DNA of 64,000 nucleotides from contig CAILUI010000249.1 in the NCBI GenBank assembly GCA_903837355.1, forward strand, positions 62,001 to 126,000, given 5' to 3'. The position numbers were made by a program, and so were the translations under genes. The first letter of the stretch is position 1; every line of letters begins with the position of its first letter. This document shows, in pieces, positions 8,809 to 18,343 of the stretch. The notes below the pieces were generated by a model that was not told the origin of the DNA, did not search any database, and was given only the letters and a program-made list of their open reading frames with translations. The stretch comes from an uncultured Victivallales bacterium (GTDB lineage Bacteria; Verrucomicrobiota; Lentisphaeria; Oligosphaerales; JAFGRS01).

Positions 8809-11800
8809 TCAGTTCCCGGTCGCCGGCCGCGTGTGCAGGTAGAACCAGATGCAGGCGGCCGGGACCGAGGTCTGGTTGAAGCAGTTCTCGTTGTGCAGCG
8901 GGTAACGGCCGAAGTCGATGTACTGCTCGTACACGGGCCAGTCGTACCAGTTCGGCACCATCTTCTTGGTCGGCCCGAAATTCAGCAGCCATTGCTGAAC
9001 CCAGCCGTTGCTGCTCCGGCTCATGGCGTTGCCCTCATTGCCCTGCCCGTAGGGGATGTGCCCGACGATCACATCAGGGAGCTGGCCGGTGACCTGCGCG
9101 TCGACGATGAAGGTGAAGTGCTGCGCCTGGTCGCCGACGCCGGTGCAGTACGAGAGGTTGTCCGGGTTGGCGCCAAGGCTGTAGTTCGCCCCCTGCACGG
9201 CGGCGGCCAGGTAGGCCGGCTGGCGGGTCAGTTCGTAGGCGTAGATCAGGGAGAGGCCGCCCTGCGCCGGCGTGCTGAAGTAGCGGCAGGCGAAGATCAG
9301 CGGGTAGTCGGTGCGCGCCCCGGCAATGAGGTCGAAGGCATTCTTGCGACTGAACTCGATGGCGTGGTCGGCGTAGGCCGCGATGCGCGCCACGGCCCGG
9401 GCCTTGAGCTCTGGGTCGCCCAGACCCGCCGGCAGGCGCGCGTAGGCGAAGTCCGCCCCGAGCTGATCCAGGTAGAGCGCGGGCTCCCTGACGAGCTCCG
9501 TCGACTGCTTGAAGGCGGCGTCGTAGGCCGGCTCGCGGGTGGCGGCCAGAAGCTCGACCGCGGCCGCGGCGCGCGCGTTGGCCAGGGCGGCAAGGAAGGG
9601 CGGCCAGTCCTGCCGCGCCTTCAGCCGCGCGTAGGTGGGGTCGTCGTCGCGGGCATGCGCTTCCGCCCAGGCCCAGGCGCGCCGGGCCGATTCCAGGTAC
9701 TCGGCGGCGAGACCCTGGTCATAGACGGCAAGGACGCGCGCTGTCCGCGCCGCCGCCGCGGCGTAGCGCAGGGTGGTGTCATGATCGACGGCGTAGACGC
9801 CCGCATAGGTGAGCATGGCACTGGTCTCACCTTTGTAGCAGCCCCAGCCATCCCCGTAGCCGCCGCGCACCCCGCCATCGGGGAGTTGCAGGCGCCGCCA
9901 CAAGGGCATCTGCCAGAGCGCCTCGTCGAGTAAGTCGGGCAGGTCGTTCGTCATCTCCGCCGCCGGCAGCGAGAGCCGCGTCTGCACAAACGCCGCGGGG
10001 TTCAGATCAGCGAGGCCGAGCAGATCGTAGGTGGCGCTGAGATGATGCCCGATCGTGTCCCAGTCGCCCGCGTCCTGGTACCCGCCCCAGACGCCGCTGA
10101 CGGGCTGCAGGGGGCCGGCCTTGGCCAGTTCGAGCAGGTGTTCGCCGCGCGCCCCTTCCTGCCCTTCCTGCTGCAGCATCGTCATCTGGTAGAAGGTCAC
10201 GCCGTCGTCGGGATGAAGCGGCCGCCGCCGGCGGTACGCGCAGGCCGGTGGCCCGAGCTCGATCCCCTGCCGCTGCGTCAGGATCCCTTGCATGGCCGCC
10301 TTGAACGGCCGCTCCCAAACCTCGGCAGCGATGCGGAACGGCCCGCTGACCCCCAGGCCGGGGACGAACACCCGGTACTCGCCCGGGGTCGCAAAGGCAC
10401 TGAAGTCGAGGCGACGCACGGCGGCCTTAGTGTAGTCGAGCGACTCGTGGATGCTGATCTGCTCCGCGGCGCCGTCCGCCTTGGCGAGTTCCGTCGGACC
10501 GCTGAAGACGGTCTTGCCCGCTGCGTCCAGCAGCTCGAAGGTGGCGACGTCGGGCGTGCAACTGCCGCCCTTCCCCTCCTGATCGACGCCCATCCAGAAC
10601 GAGAGGTAGGCGCGCTTCCAGGGGTCGTCTGGGCGATAGCCGGTCTGGATGGCGTGAAGGGCGAGGGTTCGGACCTGCCGCGGCGCGTGGACGTAGTCGA
10701 TGGTCTCCCGTGCGCTGTTCACGCCGACAAAACGGACCGTGTAGGTCGCGCCTTCTTTGAGCGCCGAGGGCAACTGCAGGGAGAGCGTGTAGAGGAAGGG
10801 CAAAGGCTGGCTGTAGCCGTTGGGTTTACCCTTGCGGAAGACCCGCGCCGGCGCTTGCGCCACTGCATAGGCCGGGTCGTCGGCCGACTGGATGGAGTAG
10901 GCGGCGGGAACATCGACCACGGTCTCGTCCAGCGCTTGCCCGGCGCTCGCATGCTCAACGAAGACCCACTTGCTGTCGGGAGAGAGCAAGCCCACCTTGG
11001 TACGGGTGTTGCCTGCCTTCCGGAAGAGGCCCCTCTGGAAGTAATCGACCACCTTGCCGTCGGTCAGCCGGTGCCGCGGGCTACCCTTCTCCTCGTCCAC
11101 GATCTCGTCACCCGCCTCGGCCACGTAGGGCACGAGTTCGTTGCTGACATGATGGCCAGCCTGGAGGGTGATGGCGATGACGTCGGCGGCCACGGCGCAG
11201 ACCTGTCTGATCTCCGGGCCGTCCGCGGGGTGTTGGGCGCCGGTGGCCAGCAAGTCCCGGCGGGCCTGCGCTTTGGCTTCGGCCTCCTGACGAGCCCGCT
11301 CCGCTTCCCGCGCCCGGATCTCCCGGAGCTGGGCGCGGCCGGCGAGCAGGGCCGTGGTCGGCGGCGTCAGCGCGACGCGGGAGAGGACGATGTCGATCGG
11401 CGTGCCGCTCCAGTCGCCGATGACCATCAGCGTGTTCACCTGCAGCAGCCCCGGGGTGGCGCCCGGCTTCTCCACGGTGGACGGTTCGCTCAGCGAGACT
11501 CCGTAGTCCGGCGTGAGCGTCTGCACCTGGCCCGGCTTGAGGTCCTTCAGGTCGTATCGGTAGACGTGCGCCGTCCCATCCGCCTCCTGCAGGTGGAGGT
11601 TCAGAGTCCCCGCCTGATTCTGCCCGGTCACCGTCAGCGTCAACGCCGGCGACCAATCGCCGCGGTCCCGAACGTCGACGCTCAGCCCCGCGATCCCGGC
11701 GCCACCCCGGCAGTCTTTGGCGCTGATGTGGATGCCGTCAGCCTGGGCCGGAAACAGCTCCTTCGCCTTCTCCCACGAACCGAACCCGAACACGAAGGGT

Positions 11801-11913
11801 TGGTCGCAGGCGCTCAGAGCCAGGTCCGGCGGCTCCGCCGCCGACAGAGTCGCGAGCGTGATCCCGACGCTGGCCAGACCCAGGGCGAAGGCTCTGCTGA
11901 GGCGGACGTTCAC
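8809..11913 (-). CDS. Secreted GH9-like glycosidase with N-terminal beta domains
   Basis: A 1034-residue exported protein whose C-terminal half is an (alpha/alpha)6 barrel of family GH9, mostly endoglucanases and related beta-glucanases. The GH9 catalytic-base motif reads GGYQDAGDWD (Asp614 and Asp617). The expected C-terminal acid reads HNENC with Glu1009. An N-terminal jelly-roll domain precedes an Ig-like CelD_N-type domain just before the barrel. A GTG at 11913 is preferred as start: GAGGAGGA lies six bases upstream, and a good signal peptide (LALGLASVGITLATLSAAEP region) follows. At over 1000 residues it is larger than a simple cellulase, and the motifs are divergent, so the substrate may not be cellulose. 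Confidence 0.8.
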   Translation of the reverse strand: MNVRLSRAFALGLASVGITLATLSAAEPPDLALSACDQPFVFGFGSWEKAKELFPAQADGIHISAKDCRGGAGIAGLSVDVRDRGDWSPALTLTVTGQNQAGTLNLHLQEADGTAHVYRYDLKDLKPGQVQTLTPDYGVSLSEPSTVEKPGATPGLLQVNTLMVIGDWSGTPIDIVLSRVALTPPTTALLAGRAQLREIRAREAERARQEAEAKAQARRDLLATGAQHPADGPEIRQVCAVAADVIAITLQAGHHVSNELVPYVAEAGDEIVDEEKGSPRHRLTDGKVVDYFQRGLFRKAGNTRTKVGLLSPDSKWVFVEHASAGQALDETVVDVPAAYSIQSADDPAYAVAQAPARVFRKGKPNGYSQPLPFLYTLSLQLPSALKEGATYTVRFVGVNSARETIDYVHAPRQVRTLALHAIQTGYRPDDPWKRAYLSFWMGVDQEGKGGSCTPDVATFELLDAAGKTVFSGPTELAKADGAAEQISIHESLDYTKAAVRRLDFSAFATPGEYRVFVPGLGVSGPFRIAAEVWERPFKAAMQGILTQRQGIELGPPACAYRRRRPLHPDDGVTFYQMTMLQQEGQEGARGEHLLELAKAGPLQPVSGVWGGYQDAGDWDTIGHHLSATYDLLGLADLNPAAFVQTRLSLPAAEMTNDLPDLLDEALWQMPLWRRLQLPDGGVRGGYGDGWGCYKGETSAMLTYAGVYAVDHDTTLRYAAAAARTARVLAVYDQGLAAEYLESARRAWAWAEAHARDDDPTYARLKARQDWPPFLAALANARAAAAVELLAATREPAYDAAFKQSTELVREPALYLDQLGADFAYARLPAGLGDPELKARAVARIAAYADHAIEFSRKNAFDLIAGARTDYPLIFACRYFSTPAQGGLSLIYAYELTRQPAYLAAAVQGANYSLGANPDNLSYCTGVGDQAQHFTFIVDAQVTGQLPDVIVGHIPYGQGNEGNAMSRSSNGWVQQWLLNFGPTKKMVPNWYDWPVYEQYIDFGRYPLHNENCFNQTSVPAACIWFYLHTRPATGN

Positions 11914-11998
11914 GGCGATTCCTCCTCTCGGCAACATGGGCGCCTGCGGGCCAATGCGGTTAACTCTCCCCGTTCTGCTTGGCAGCACGGGACTACTG

Positions 11999-12025
11999 CC
12001 GGCCGCGCGCCAAGCTCGCGGCCGG
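11999..12025. terminator. Candidate hairpin between the DUF1501 operon and the GH9-like gene
   Basis: A perfect 9-bp inverted repeat CCGGCCGCG / CGCGGCCGG with a 9-base loop, followed by a second smaller one (GGTCGGG / CCCGACC, 12026-12049). They lie between the stop of the minus-strand operon at 12144 and the GH9 start. No T-run follows, so termination is a guess based on position and stem strength. Confidence 0.4.
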
Positions 12026-12143
12026 GGTCGGGTACTGGCACCCCCGACCTACCTGCCCGTCTCCAGCCGAGGGTGCGGCCAGGAGGTTAACAGGATTGGT
12101 CCACGGGCTGACTGTCTCCGCCATGCGCGTGTCACGCGTCGTC

Positions 12144-12920
12144 TCAGGGCCCGGCGAGGGTCACGGGTGCAGCGAAGGTGACACGAAGGTCCAGATGGAA
12201 CGCCTCCCCGGCGGCGACGTCGCGGCCCGGATCTTCCATGATGGCGGGCACGCGGACCTCGAAGACCGGGTTGTTCCACTGGCGCAAGTCCTGGACCACG
12301 ACATCCGTCGCCGCGCGCAACTCGATCGTGACCGCGTCGGCTGTGCCCTTTGCCACTTCAACCCGGGCTCCCTGGCCGGACCAGAGCTGGAAGGTCCCCT
12401 TCTGCTGCTCCTGCGGCAGCCCCACCAGGTCCGGTTCGTCGCCCAGCCGCGAGATCAGCACCTCCTTACCCGCGTACTGCGTCACCGGCAGATTGACCGA
12501 GAACTGCAGTCCGCTGAGCTTGGTGGCCACGGTGCTGCTGAGGTCGTAGGTGAGCTCAAAGCCCTGCGGCAGGGCCTTCACGCTCTCGCTGTAACGGAGG
12601 GTCGCGCCGGCGGTCTTCGGGATGGTCAGGACGCCGGTAATGCGTTTGCCGGCCGCGCCCGGGAGGTCGCTGGTTTCGGCGCTCGCGGTTTTCTGAGGTG
12701 CGTGCTCCCAGCCTGAGCCGTGAGCACTCAATTCGATGGTGGCCAGGGCCACGCCGGCGCGGCTGACCTGGATCAGGCCCGAGGGGTGCAGCGTCGCCGT
12801 CAACGCCTCCTGCGCCCAAATCCCGGCCGCCGTCGCCAGCAGCACGGCGGCGGTCATGCGGCCGGCGCGCGCCACCCCGGTGGTCGTTCGCTCTCCAGCC
12901 CGTACTTTGCGCGCGTTCAT
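12144..12920 (-). CDS. Small secreted beta-rich protein, last gene of the DUF1501 operon
   Basis: A 258-residue protein I do not recognise. A signal peptide follows a basic N-terminus (residues about 1-37, ending GIWAQ). The rest is predicted beta-rich with alternating hydrophobic residues, for example LSGLQFSVNLPVTQYAGKEV, and has no visible catalytic motif or membrane anchor. The ATG at 12920 is chosen because GGGGGAGG lies five bases upstream. It starts 20 bp after the PPC-domain gene, so it is probably co-transcribed with the DUF1549/DUF1501 group. It may be an extracellular binding or structural partner of those proteins. That role is inferred only from position. Confidence 0.6.
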   Translation of the reverse strand: MNARKVRAGERTTTGVARAGRMTAAVLLATAAGIWAQEALTATLHPSGLIQVSRAGVALATIELSAHGSGWEHAPQKTASAETSDLPGAAGKRITGVLTIPKTAGATLRYSESVKALPQGFELTYDLSSTVATKLSGLQFSVNLPVTQYAGKEVLISRLGDEPDLVGLPQEQQKGTFQLWSGQGARVEVAKGTADAVTIELRAATDVVVQDLRQWNNPVFEVRVPAIMEDPGRDVAAGEAFHLDLRVTFAAPVTLAGP

Positions 12921-12940
12921 CCTGCCTCCCCCGTATGCCA

Positions 12941-15256
12941 TCAGGGACTCACGACCTCAAACGGAACCGGCGGCAGCACGCCGAGCGAGAGGGGCCCCAA
13001 GCGCCCCGCGAGCGGGTCGCCCCGGTCGCCTGCCGGCGGCTCGACGCTGGCCTCGACCATGGCATTCGCCACGTCGCCGACCCAGGCGGTATTCGCATCC
13101 GCCTTCAGCGTCAGGACCACGCCGGTGGGCTCTACGCGCGCGCTCTGCAGGGTCACACCCCGGCAGGCCGCGCCCAGGCGGAAACGCAGCGCCGCCAGCG
13201 CCGTCCGGCTGGGGTCGTCCAGCGCCGCTGGTGCTGCGATCTCGACGCGCGCCGTGCCACCGAGCGGGATGCGGACGGGGCTGGTGCTGGCCAACCGCAC
13301 CCCGGGGACCAGCGGCAGCCAGACGGTCGGCAGCGGCCGCGAGCCGGCCACCGCCACCAGCACCTCCCGTTGGGGTACCAGAAAGCGCCAGAGGAAGGCC
13401 TGCATCATGTCTTCCGCCGCGACCACCGGCCGCCGCACCATCACCCCGGCAATCTCCGCGCGCCCTTCGAGGCGCACCGGGAACACCCGCCTGCCCGCAC
13501 CCTGGGGCGCGGTGAACCTCATCTCGACGGAGTTCTTCCCGGCCGGGATCTGGGTGTTCCCCACGGCACAGCCCTCCGGGGCCGCGAGCAGCGCCAGGTC
13601 GATGGGCCCGTCGAAACCATCCTTGCGCAGAGCCTGAACGAGCACCGAGGTCGTCTGCCCGCTGCGCAGGTTGATGCACGACGGGACCAGGCGCAGGGCG
13701 ACATCGGGCTGGGCCGGCCGCAGACGCAGGCGGTAGGCGTAGGCTTCCCCGCCCTGACGCTGGACGTCGGCGAGATAGAGCCGATAGACGCCGGCGCGCG
13801 GCAGTGTCAGCCGCACGCTCGAGTCGGCCTGGTGCGTGAGCAGACCCAACTCCGGGTCCTTGCAGTCGTCGTTGAGGGCGATCTGGGTCCCCTCGGCGTC
13901 CACCAGGCGCAACACCGAGTCCAGGGGCGAGTTCAACCGGCGCGCGACCACCTCGGCCACGAACGCCTGGCCGGCCTGGCCGCTGAAGCGGAAGACGTCG
14001 ACGTCACCGGGCCGCCCGATGCGACCGTTGACGACCTGCGGGAAGGCCACCTCCTGGGCCTGGCTGGCGGTATCGTTGGGCTCGGTCTCGGTGCCCTCCG
14101 GCAGCGTATCGACGGCGTAGCCGACGGCGGGGCTGCAGGGTCCGCGGTCCGCGCCCACCGCCACGCTCCGCAGGGCCTCGCCGCCGGGCTGGGTGTCGAG
14201 AGACAGGGTCTCGGCGGGAAGGTTCCAGCCGCGCACCGACACCGTCAGCGGCACGTCCTCCCGGCCGCCGAGCGGGAAGATCGCCGTGACCAGGGGCAGT
14301 TCGCCGACGGCGATGCGGTAGACGAAGTCGTCGCGGCCTCGGTAGATGGCATCGTGGACCGCGAGCTCGTAGACGCCGTCTGCCGGGACCTCGTAGAGGA
14401 GCGTCGGGTCGGGATCGCCGCCGTCGTCGTCGTTCCAGGCGACTTCCCGGCCGTCCGGACCATACAGGGCCATGACCGCCTGGAACCAGCCGGGCACGGC
14501 ATCGGCCAGGTACGGGATCAGGTGCCGGGCCTGCAGGCGGATCACCAAGCGCAGGCCCTGGCGCAGCCGCAAGCTCACGCGATCCGTCTCGCCGGGGGTG
14601 ATCTGGCCGTTGAGCTGCACCGGGACCTCCAGCACCCGCGCCGCCGGGCCGCCGGCGAAGTCCGCTTCGCTGATTTCCGGTAGAACCCCCACCTGGAAGC
14701 ACAGTGGGTTGCTTACCCCCTCGGGCGCGGCCAGCCGCAGTTCCCGATCACCGGGGACGGCGTCCGGGGCGATGGTGACCGCCACGATCACCTGCTCGGC
14801 AATCTGCGCATTCGGCTGCTTGCGAGGGTCGAAAAGCCGGGCCCGCAGCCGCTCCAGTTCGGCGGGGGTTCGGGTGTCAAGATCCCGCAGCCAGAGGTGA
14901 TCGGGCAGGGCCGGCTCGTCGGCGTTCTTCACCGCCTCCATGGCGCGCGCGGACCAGCGCCGCCGGACCAGGTCGCGCAAGAACTGGGAGGCCTTCCAGA
15001 GGTCCTCGTCGCTGAGCGCCGGGACCACTGTCACCACCGTCGCCTGCACCCCGGTCCCGGAGACGCGCACCGCGTCCACGCCACGCAGCCCCTGACCGCC
15101 GACCTCGACGGTGAAGGTGGTGCCGCGTTGCCCGCCCGCCGGGTAGGCATAGCCGATTTGCGGTACCGCGCTGGCGGCGTGGCCCCAGGCCAGGACCAGC
15201 CCGGCAGTCGCGAGGGCCGCAAGCCGGAGTACATGGCGCTTCAGATCAACTCTCAT
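12941..15256 (-). CDS. Secreted PPC-domain protein of the DUF1501/DUF1549 gene set
   Basis: A 771-residue exported protein. Residues 1-24 are a signal peptide ending HAASA. The N-terminus (PQIGYAYPAGGQRGTTFTVEV) is the IPT-like beta domain typical of planctomycete-type proteins in this context. At least two bacterial pre-peptidase C-terminal (PPC)-like domains follow; each contains an ETD/ETEPND strand and a D-DD-Y-x-V or D-DVDVFRF element. The long GC-rich frame extends far upstream, but ATG 15256 is the only start followed by a signal peptide, and it sits four bases after the DUF1501 stop. This trio is common in planctomycetes and relatives; its exact biochemical role is not established. 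Confidence 0.8.
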   Translation of the reverse strand: MRVDLKRHVLRLAALATAGLVLAWGHAASAVPQIGYAYPAGGQRGTTFTVEVGGQGLRGVDAVRVSGTGVQATVVTVVPALSDEDLWKASQFLRDLVRRRWSARAMEAVKNADEPALPDHLWLRDLDTRTPAELERLRARLFDPRKQPNAQIAEQVIVAVTIAPDAVPGDRELRLAAPEGVSNPLCFQVGVLPEISEADFAGGPAARVLEVPVQLNGQITPGETDRVSLRLRQGLRLVIRLQARHLIPYLADAVPGWFQAVMALYGPDGREVAWNDDDGGDPDPTLLYEVPADGVYELAVHDAIYRGRDDFVYRIAVGELPLVTAIFPLGGREDVPLTVSVRGWNLPAETLSLDTQPGGEALRSVAVGADRGPCSPAVGYAVDTLPEGTETEPNDTASQAQEVAFPQVVNGRIGRPGDVDVFRFSGQAGQAFVAEVVARRLNSPLDSVLRLVDAEGTQIALNDDCKDPELGLLTHQADSSVRLTLPRAGVYRLYLADVQRQGGEAYAYRLRLRPAQPDVALRLVPSCINLRSGQTTSVLVQALRKDGFDGPIDLALLAAPEGCAVGNTQIPAGKNSVEMRFTAPQGAGRRVFPVRLEGRAEIAGVMVRRPVVAAEDMMQAFLWRFLVPQREVLVAVAGSRPLPTVWLPLVPGVRLASTSPVRIPLGGTARVEIAAPAALDDPSRTALAALRFRLGAACRGVTLQSARVEPTGVVLTLKADANTAWVGDVANAMVEASVEPPAGDRGDPLAGRLGPLSLGVLPPVPFEVVSP

Positions 15257-15260
15257 CGGC

Positions 15261-16604
15261 CTACATGATCTCCTGCAGGCGCCCGCCGCCCTTGCCGAAC
15301 TCTTCGCCCGAAGGCATGACCTTGAGATCGACGCCGCGCGGATTGGCCAGGGCGGCCTCCGGGTCGATACCGAGTCGGGCGCAGATACTGCCGAGCACAT
15401 CCGCGGGGTAGACGGGCCGCTCCGCGACCTGCTCCCCGGTGGCATCCGAGGCCCCGACCACGCGGCCGCCCTTGAAGCCACCCCCGGCGAGCAGGGCCGA
15501 GAAGCACTGTCCGAAGTGATGGCGTCCGCCGTTCCAGGGTGCCGACCAGGCCACCTTCGGGCTGCGCCCGAACTCCCCGCTCCACCAGACGATCGTGCTC
15601 TCCAGCAGGCCGTGGTCAGCCAGATCCTGCAACAGCGTTGCCAGGCCGGCGTCCATCTGCGGCAGCTTCGCACGCATAGTCTCGAAGTGCTGTTTGTGGG
15701 TGTCCCAGCCGCCGTAGTTGATGGTCACGAAGGGCACGCCCGCGGCCACCAGTCGCCGCGCCATCAGGCAGGACTGGCCGAAGCTATTGCGGCCGTAGCG
15801 GCGGCGCAGTGCCTCGTCCTCGGTCGACAGGTCGAACAGCTTGCCGGCGTCGCCGAGGATCATTTCGTAGGCTTTGGCTTCGCAGCGCTCGAGTTCCACC
15901 GCCAGCGGGTGCTCCGGCAGAGCCTGCTTGAGGGTGTCCAGCGAGTGCAGCAACTCGCGCCGACGGGCCTGGCGCTCGTCCGTGATGTTCCCGGCCACGA
16001 CCCCCTCGACCACGAAACGGCCGGCGTTCGGATCGCCCCCGGTGGCGAAGGGCTTGTAGCGTGGCCCCAGGAATCCCGCCTCGTCAAAGCGGCCCTGAGG
16101 CTCCGTCAGCACGACGTAGGGCGGGACCAGGCCGCTGTAGCCGGCCTCGTACCCCCGGTACTTCGCAACCAGGGCGCCGAGGGCGGGGAAGACCAGGCGC
16201 CCGCCGGGCGGGTGGCCGGTCTGGACGATGTAGGCTGCGGTCTCGTGGCCATTGTTGCCATGGGTCAGGCTGCGGATAAGAGCGTACTTATCGGCTTGTT
16301 GTGCGAGCAGAGGCAGCAGTTGCCCAATCTGGATCCCGGGCACATTGGTGTCGAGCGCCTGCCGGAACGGGCCGCAGTAGTCGTAACCCGCCGCCGGCTT
16401 CGGGTCGAAGGTGTCCGTCTGCGGCGGGCCACCCCACATCCAGATCTGGATCACCGCCTTTGCCGGCGCCGGCGGGGTGGCCGTCTGCGCCCAGGCCGCC
16501 AACGGCTTGGCCAAGGCCAGCCCAGCGGCTCCCGCCAGCAGGCGGCTCAGCGCCTCGCGGCGGGTTAGGCTGGTGTCGGCTCGCAGCTCATTCATGGCGC
16601 CCAT
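15261..16604 (-). CDS. DUF1501 family secreted protein
   Basis: A 447-residue protein of the DUF1501 family, which has an alkaline phosphatase/sulfatase-like fold. The N-terminus has a twin-arginine type signal: TRREAL at residues about 14-19, then a hydrophobic stretch and an Ala-rich end (AAWAQ). Family motifs are present, for example IWMWGGPPQTDTFDPKP near the start, HGNNGHETAAYIVQTGHPPGG, and VVWWSGEFGRSPK. The ATG at 16604 has AGGATGGGAA just upstream. It follows the DUF1549/1553 gene by 20 bp and is followed by the PPC-domain gene after 4 bp, so the three are one transcription unit. Function in the literature is unassigned; a Tat-exported hydrolase is the usual guess. Confidence 0.88.
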   Translation of the reverse strand: MGAMNELRADTSLTRREALSRLLAGAAGLALAKPLAAWAQTATPPAPAKAVIQIWMWGGPPQTDTFDPKPAAGYDYCGPFRQALDTNVPGIQIGQLLPLLAQQADKYALIRSLTHGNNGHETAAYIVQTGHPPGGRLVFPALGALVAKYRGYEAGYSGLVPPYVVLTEPQGRFDEAGFLGPRYKPFATGGDPNAGRFVVEGVVAGNITDERQARRRELLHSLDTLKQALPEHPLAVELERCEAKAYEMILGDAGKLFDLSTEDEALRRRYGRNSFGQSCLMARRLVAAGVPFVTINYGGWDTHKQHFETMRAKLPQMDAGLATLLQDLADHGLLESTIVWWSGEFGRSPKVAWSAPWNGGRHHFGQCFSALLAGGGFKGGRVVGASDATGEQVAERPVYPADVLGSICARLGIDPEAALANPRGVDLKVMPSGEEFGKGGGRLQEIM

Positions 16605-16624
16605 TTCCCATCCTGCTGCCAGCC

Positions 16625-18184
16625 TCAGTGCCGGTACAGGAACTCCATGCTGTTGACCAGGGCCCAGGCCAGGTCCGTCAGCCCCTGGTCGCCTTCCGAA
16701 CGCGGGTCCTGCCAGTAGGCGTCCGCCGCCGCCAACTCGGTCGCGAGGGGCTCGCGCGCCAGCAGGGCCATGTAGACCCCGCGGATCGCTTGGGTGCGGT
16801 CCCCACCGGCGGCGAGAGCGACCCGACGCAGACGCAGACTGCCCGCCAGCCGTTTGTAGACGTCCGTGGAGTTGAGCATGAACAGCCGCTGGGCATCGGT
16901 GCTGTTGGTGGTGCGCTCGGATTCCAGGCCGGTATCACGGGGCGGGCGCCCAAACATCTGCAGGAAGGTACTGGTGATGCTGCCGTCGGCCAAGGCGATC
17001 GTCCGCTGCTCCTCGGGGATCCAGGTGAAGGGTTCCGGAATACGGCTCTCGTAGCGCTCCCGGCTCCCACCCACCCCGACCAGGGCATCGATCAGGACCT
17101 CCGCGTCCAGACGCCGGACCGGGTAGCAGGCGAAGCAGGCTTCGGCATCCCGGCGGGCAGCGCGCGGCAGCGGCGACTGCTGGTAGGTGCGGGAGTTCAG
17201 GATCAGCCGGAAGAGGTGCTGCAGATCGTATTTCGCGCCCACGAGTTCCTGCTCGAGGTAGCTCAACAGCTCCGGGTTGACGGGTGGATTGTCGGGGCGG
17301 ATATCGTCGGGCTCGTGAATGATGCCGCGCCCCAGCAACCAGGCCCAGACGCGGTTGGCGATGCTCCGCGCGAACCAGGGGTTGCCCGGCGTCAGCAGCC
17401 ACTCGGCAAAGGCGACCCGCGGATCGTCGCCCGCTGGGATGGCTACCGTGGTCCCGTCGGGAAAGACCGCCGCGAGAGGGCCCGCCGGCGCCGGGTCGAG
17501 GCAGACGATCTCTTCCTTCCACTCATCCGTACCTTTGAAGGCGACCCTCGAGAAGAAGGCGGCCAGGCCGTCGCGGCGAGCTGCCGGCCAACTCGCCAGA
17601 CGCACGCCCATCAGGGTCAGCGCCACCGCTTCGGCCAGCCCCTGCGGTTCGCGGCTCTGCAGCGCGCGGTAGAAGTTCACCGGAGGCACCCGGAAGTTGC
17701 TGCCGCTGGACGTCAGCAGGGCGCGGGCAAACTGGTCATAGGGCACGTTCGTCCTGACCGCCTCATGGATCCAGCGCTCGTAGGCCTGCACGGCATTGGG
17801 CCAGAGGTTGATGGGGAACTCGGCCTTGACCCGCAGCAGGTCGCACCACTTGAGCGTCCAGTACTCGGCGAACTCCGGCCGCGCCAGCAGCTCGTCGATC
17901 AGCCGCGCCCGCTTGTCGGGGCGGGTGTCCGCCAGGAAAGCGAGCACCGCGGCAGGCTCAGGCAAGGCGCCGATCACGTCCAGGTAGACGCGCCGGATGA
18001 AGACCCCGTCGCTGCAGGGCGCAGCGGGTTCGAGACCCTGCCGCTGCAGGGCCGCCAGCACACGCGTATCGACCCCGTTTGCCGCGCTCGGCCAGGTATC
18101 CATCTCGAACGGCGATGGCGCTGCCGCTGCGACTCCGGCGTGGAGCGCCGTGCAGACTACCAGTGCCAGCAGGGCCGACCTCAT
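16625..18184 (-). CDS. DUF1549/DUF1553 secreted protein
   Basis: A 519-residue exported protein. A signal peptide (residues 1-20) is followed by a DUF1549 domain with the hallmark FIRRVYLDVIGALPEP and EYWTLKWCDLLRVK segments. Next comes a shorter-than-usual linker and a DUF1553 domain (WFARSIANRVWAWLLGRG, HLFRLILNSRTYQ). Full-size members often carry a cytochrome-like PSCyt1 domain and reach 700-1000 residues; this one lacks it. ATG 18184 is preferred, with GGGAG 12 bases upstream, though GTG/TTG starts lie just upstream. It is first in the minus-strand operon and so probably sets that operon's expression. Confidence 0.85.
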   Translation of the reverse strand: MRSALLALVVCTALHAGVAAAAPSPFEMDTWPSAANGVDTRVLAALQRQGLEPAAPCSDGVFIRRVYLDVIGALPEPAAVLAFLADTRPDKRARLIDELLARPEFAEYWTLKWCDLLRVKAEFPINLWPNAVQAYERWIHEAVRTNVPYDQFARALLTSSGSNFRVPPVNFYRALQSREPQGLAEAVALTLMGVRLASWPAARRDGLAAFFSRVAFKGTDEWKEEIVCLDPAPAGPLAAVFPDGTTVAIPAGDDPRVAFAEWLLTPGNPWFARSIANRVWAWLLGRGIIHEPDDIRPDNPPVNPELLSYLEQELVGAKYDLQHLFRLILNSRTYQQSPLPRAARRDAEACFACYPVRRLDAEVLIDALVGVGGSRERYESRIPEPFTWIPEEQRTIALADGSITSTFLQMFGRPPRDTGLESERTTNSTDAQRLFMLNSTDVYKRLAGSLRLRRVALAAGGDRTQAIRGVYMALLAREPLATELAAADAYWQDPRSEGDQGLTDLAWALVNSMEFLYRH

Positions 18185-18343
18185 CGCATGCAACACTCCC
18201 GGATGCCGCCCTTACCTTTGCTGCCCGCCGCACGGCCAAACAACCTGGCCGCGCGGGAGCCGAGACCAGCCCCAACATACTGCCGTTGGCGACACCACGC
18301 TCACCACCCACACCGGGATGCGGGCACCTGCGCTCGTGGTCGG

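Noticed and set aside
18221-18259. Imperfect GC-rich hairpin between the subtilase stop and the DUF1549/1553 start
   Set aside because: Only the inner GGCCA/TGGCC part is exact and no T-run follows, so it was not listed as a terminator.
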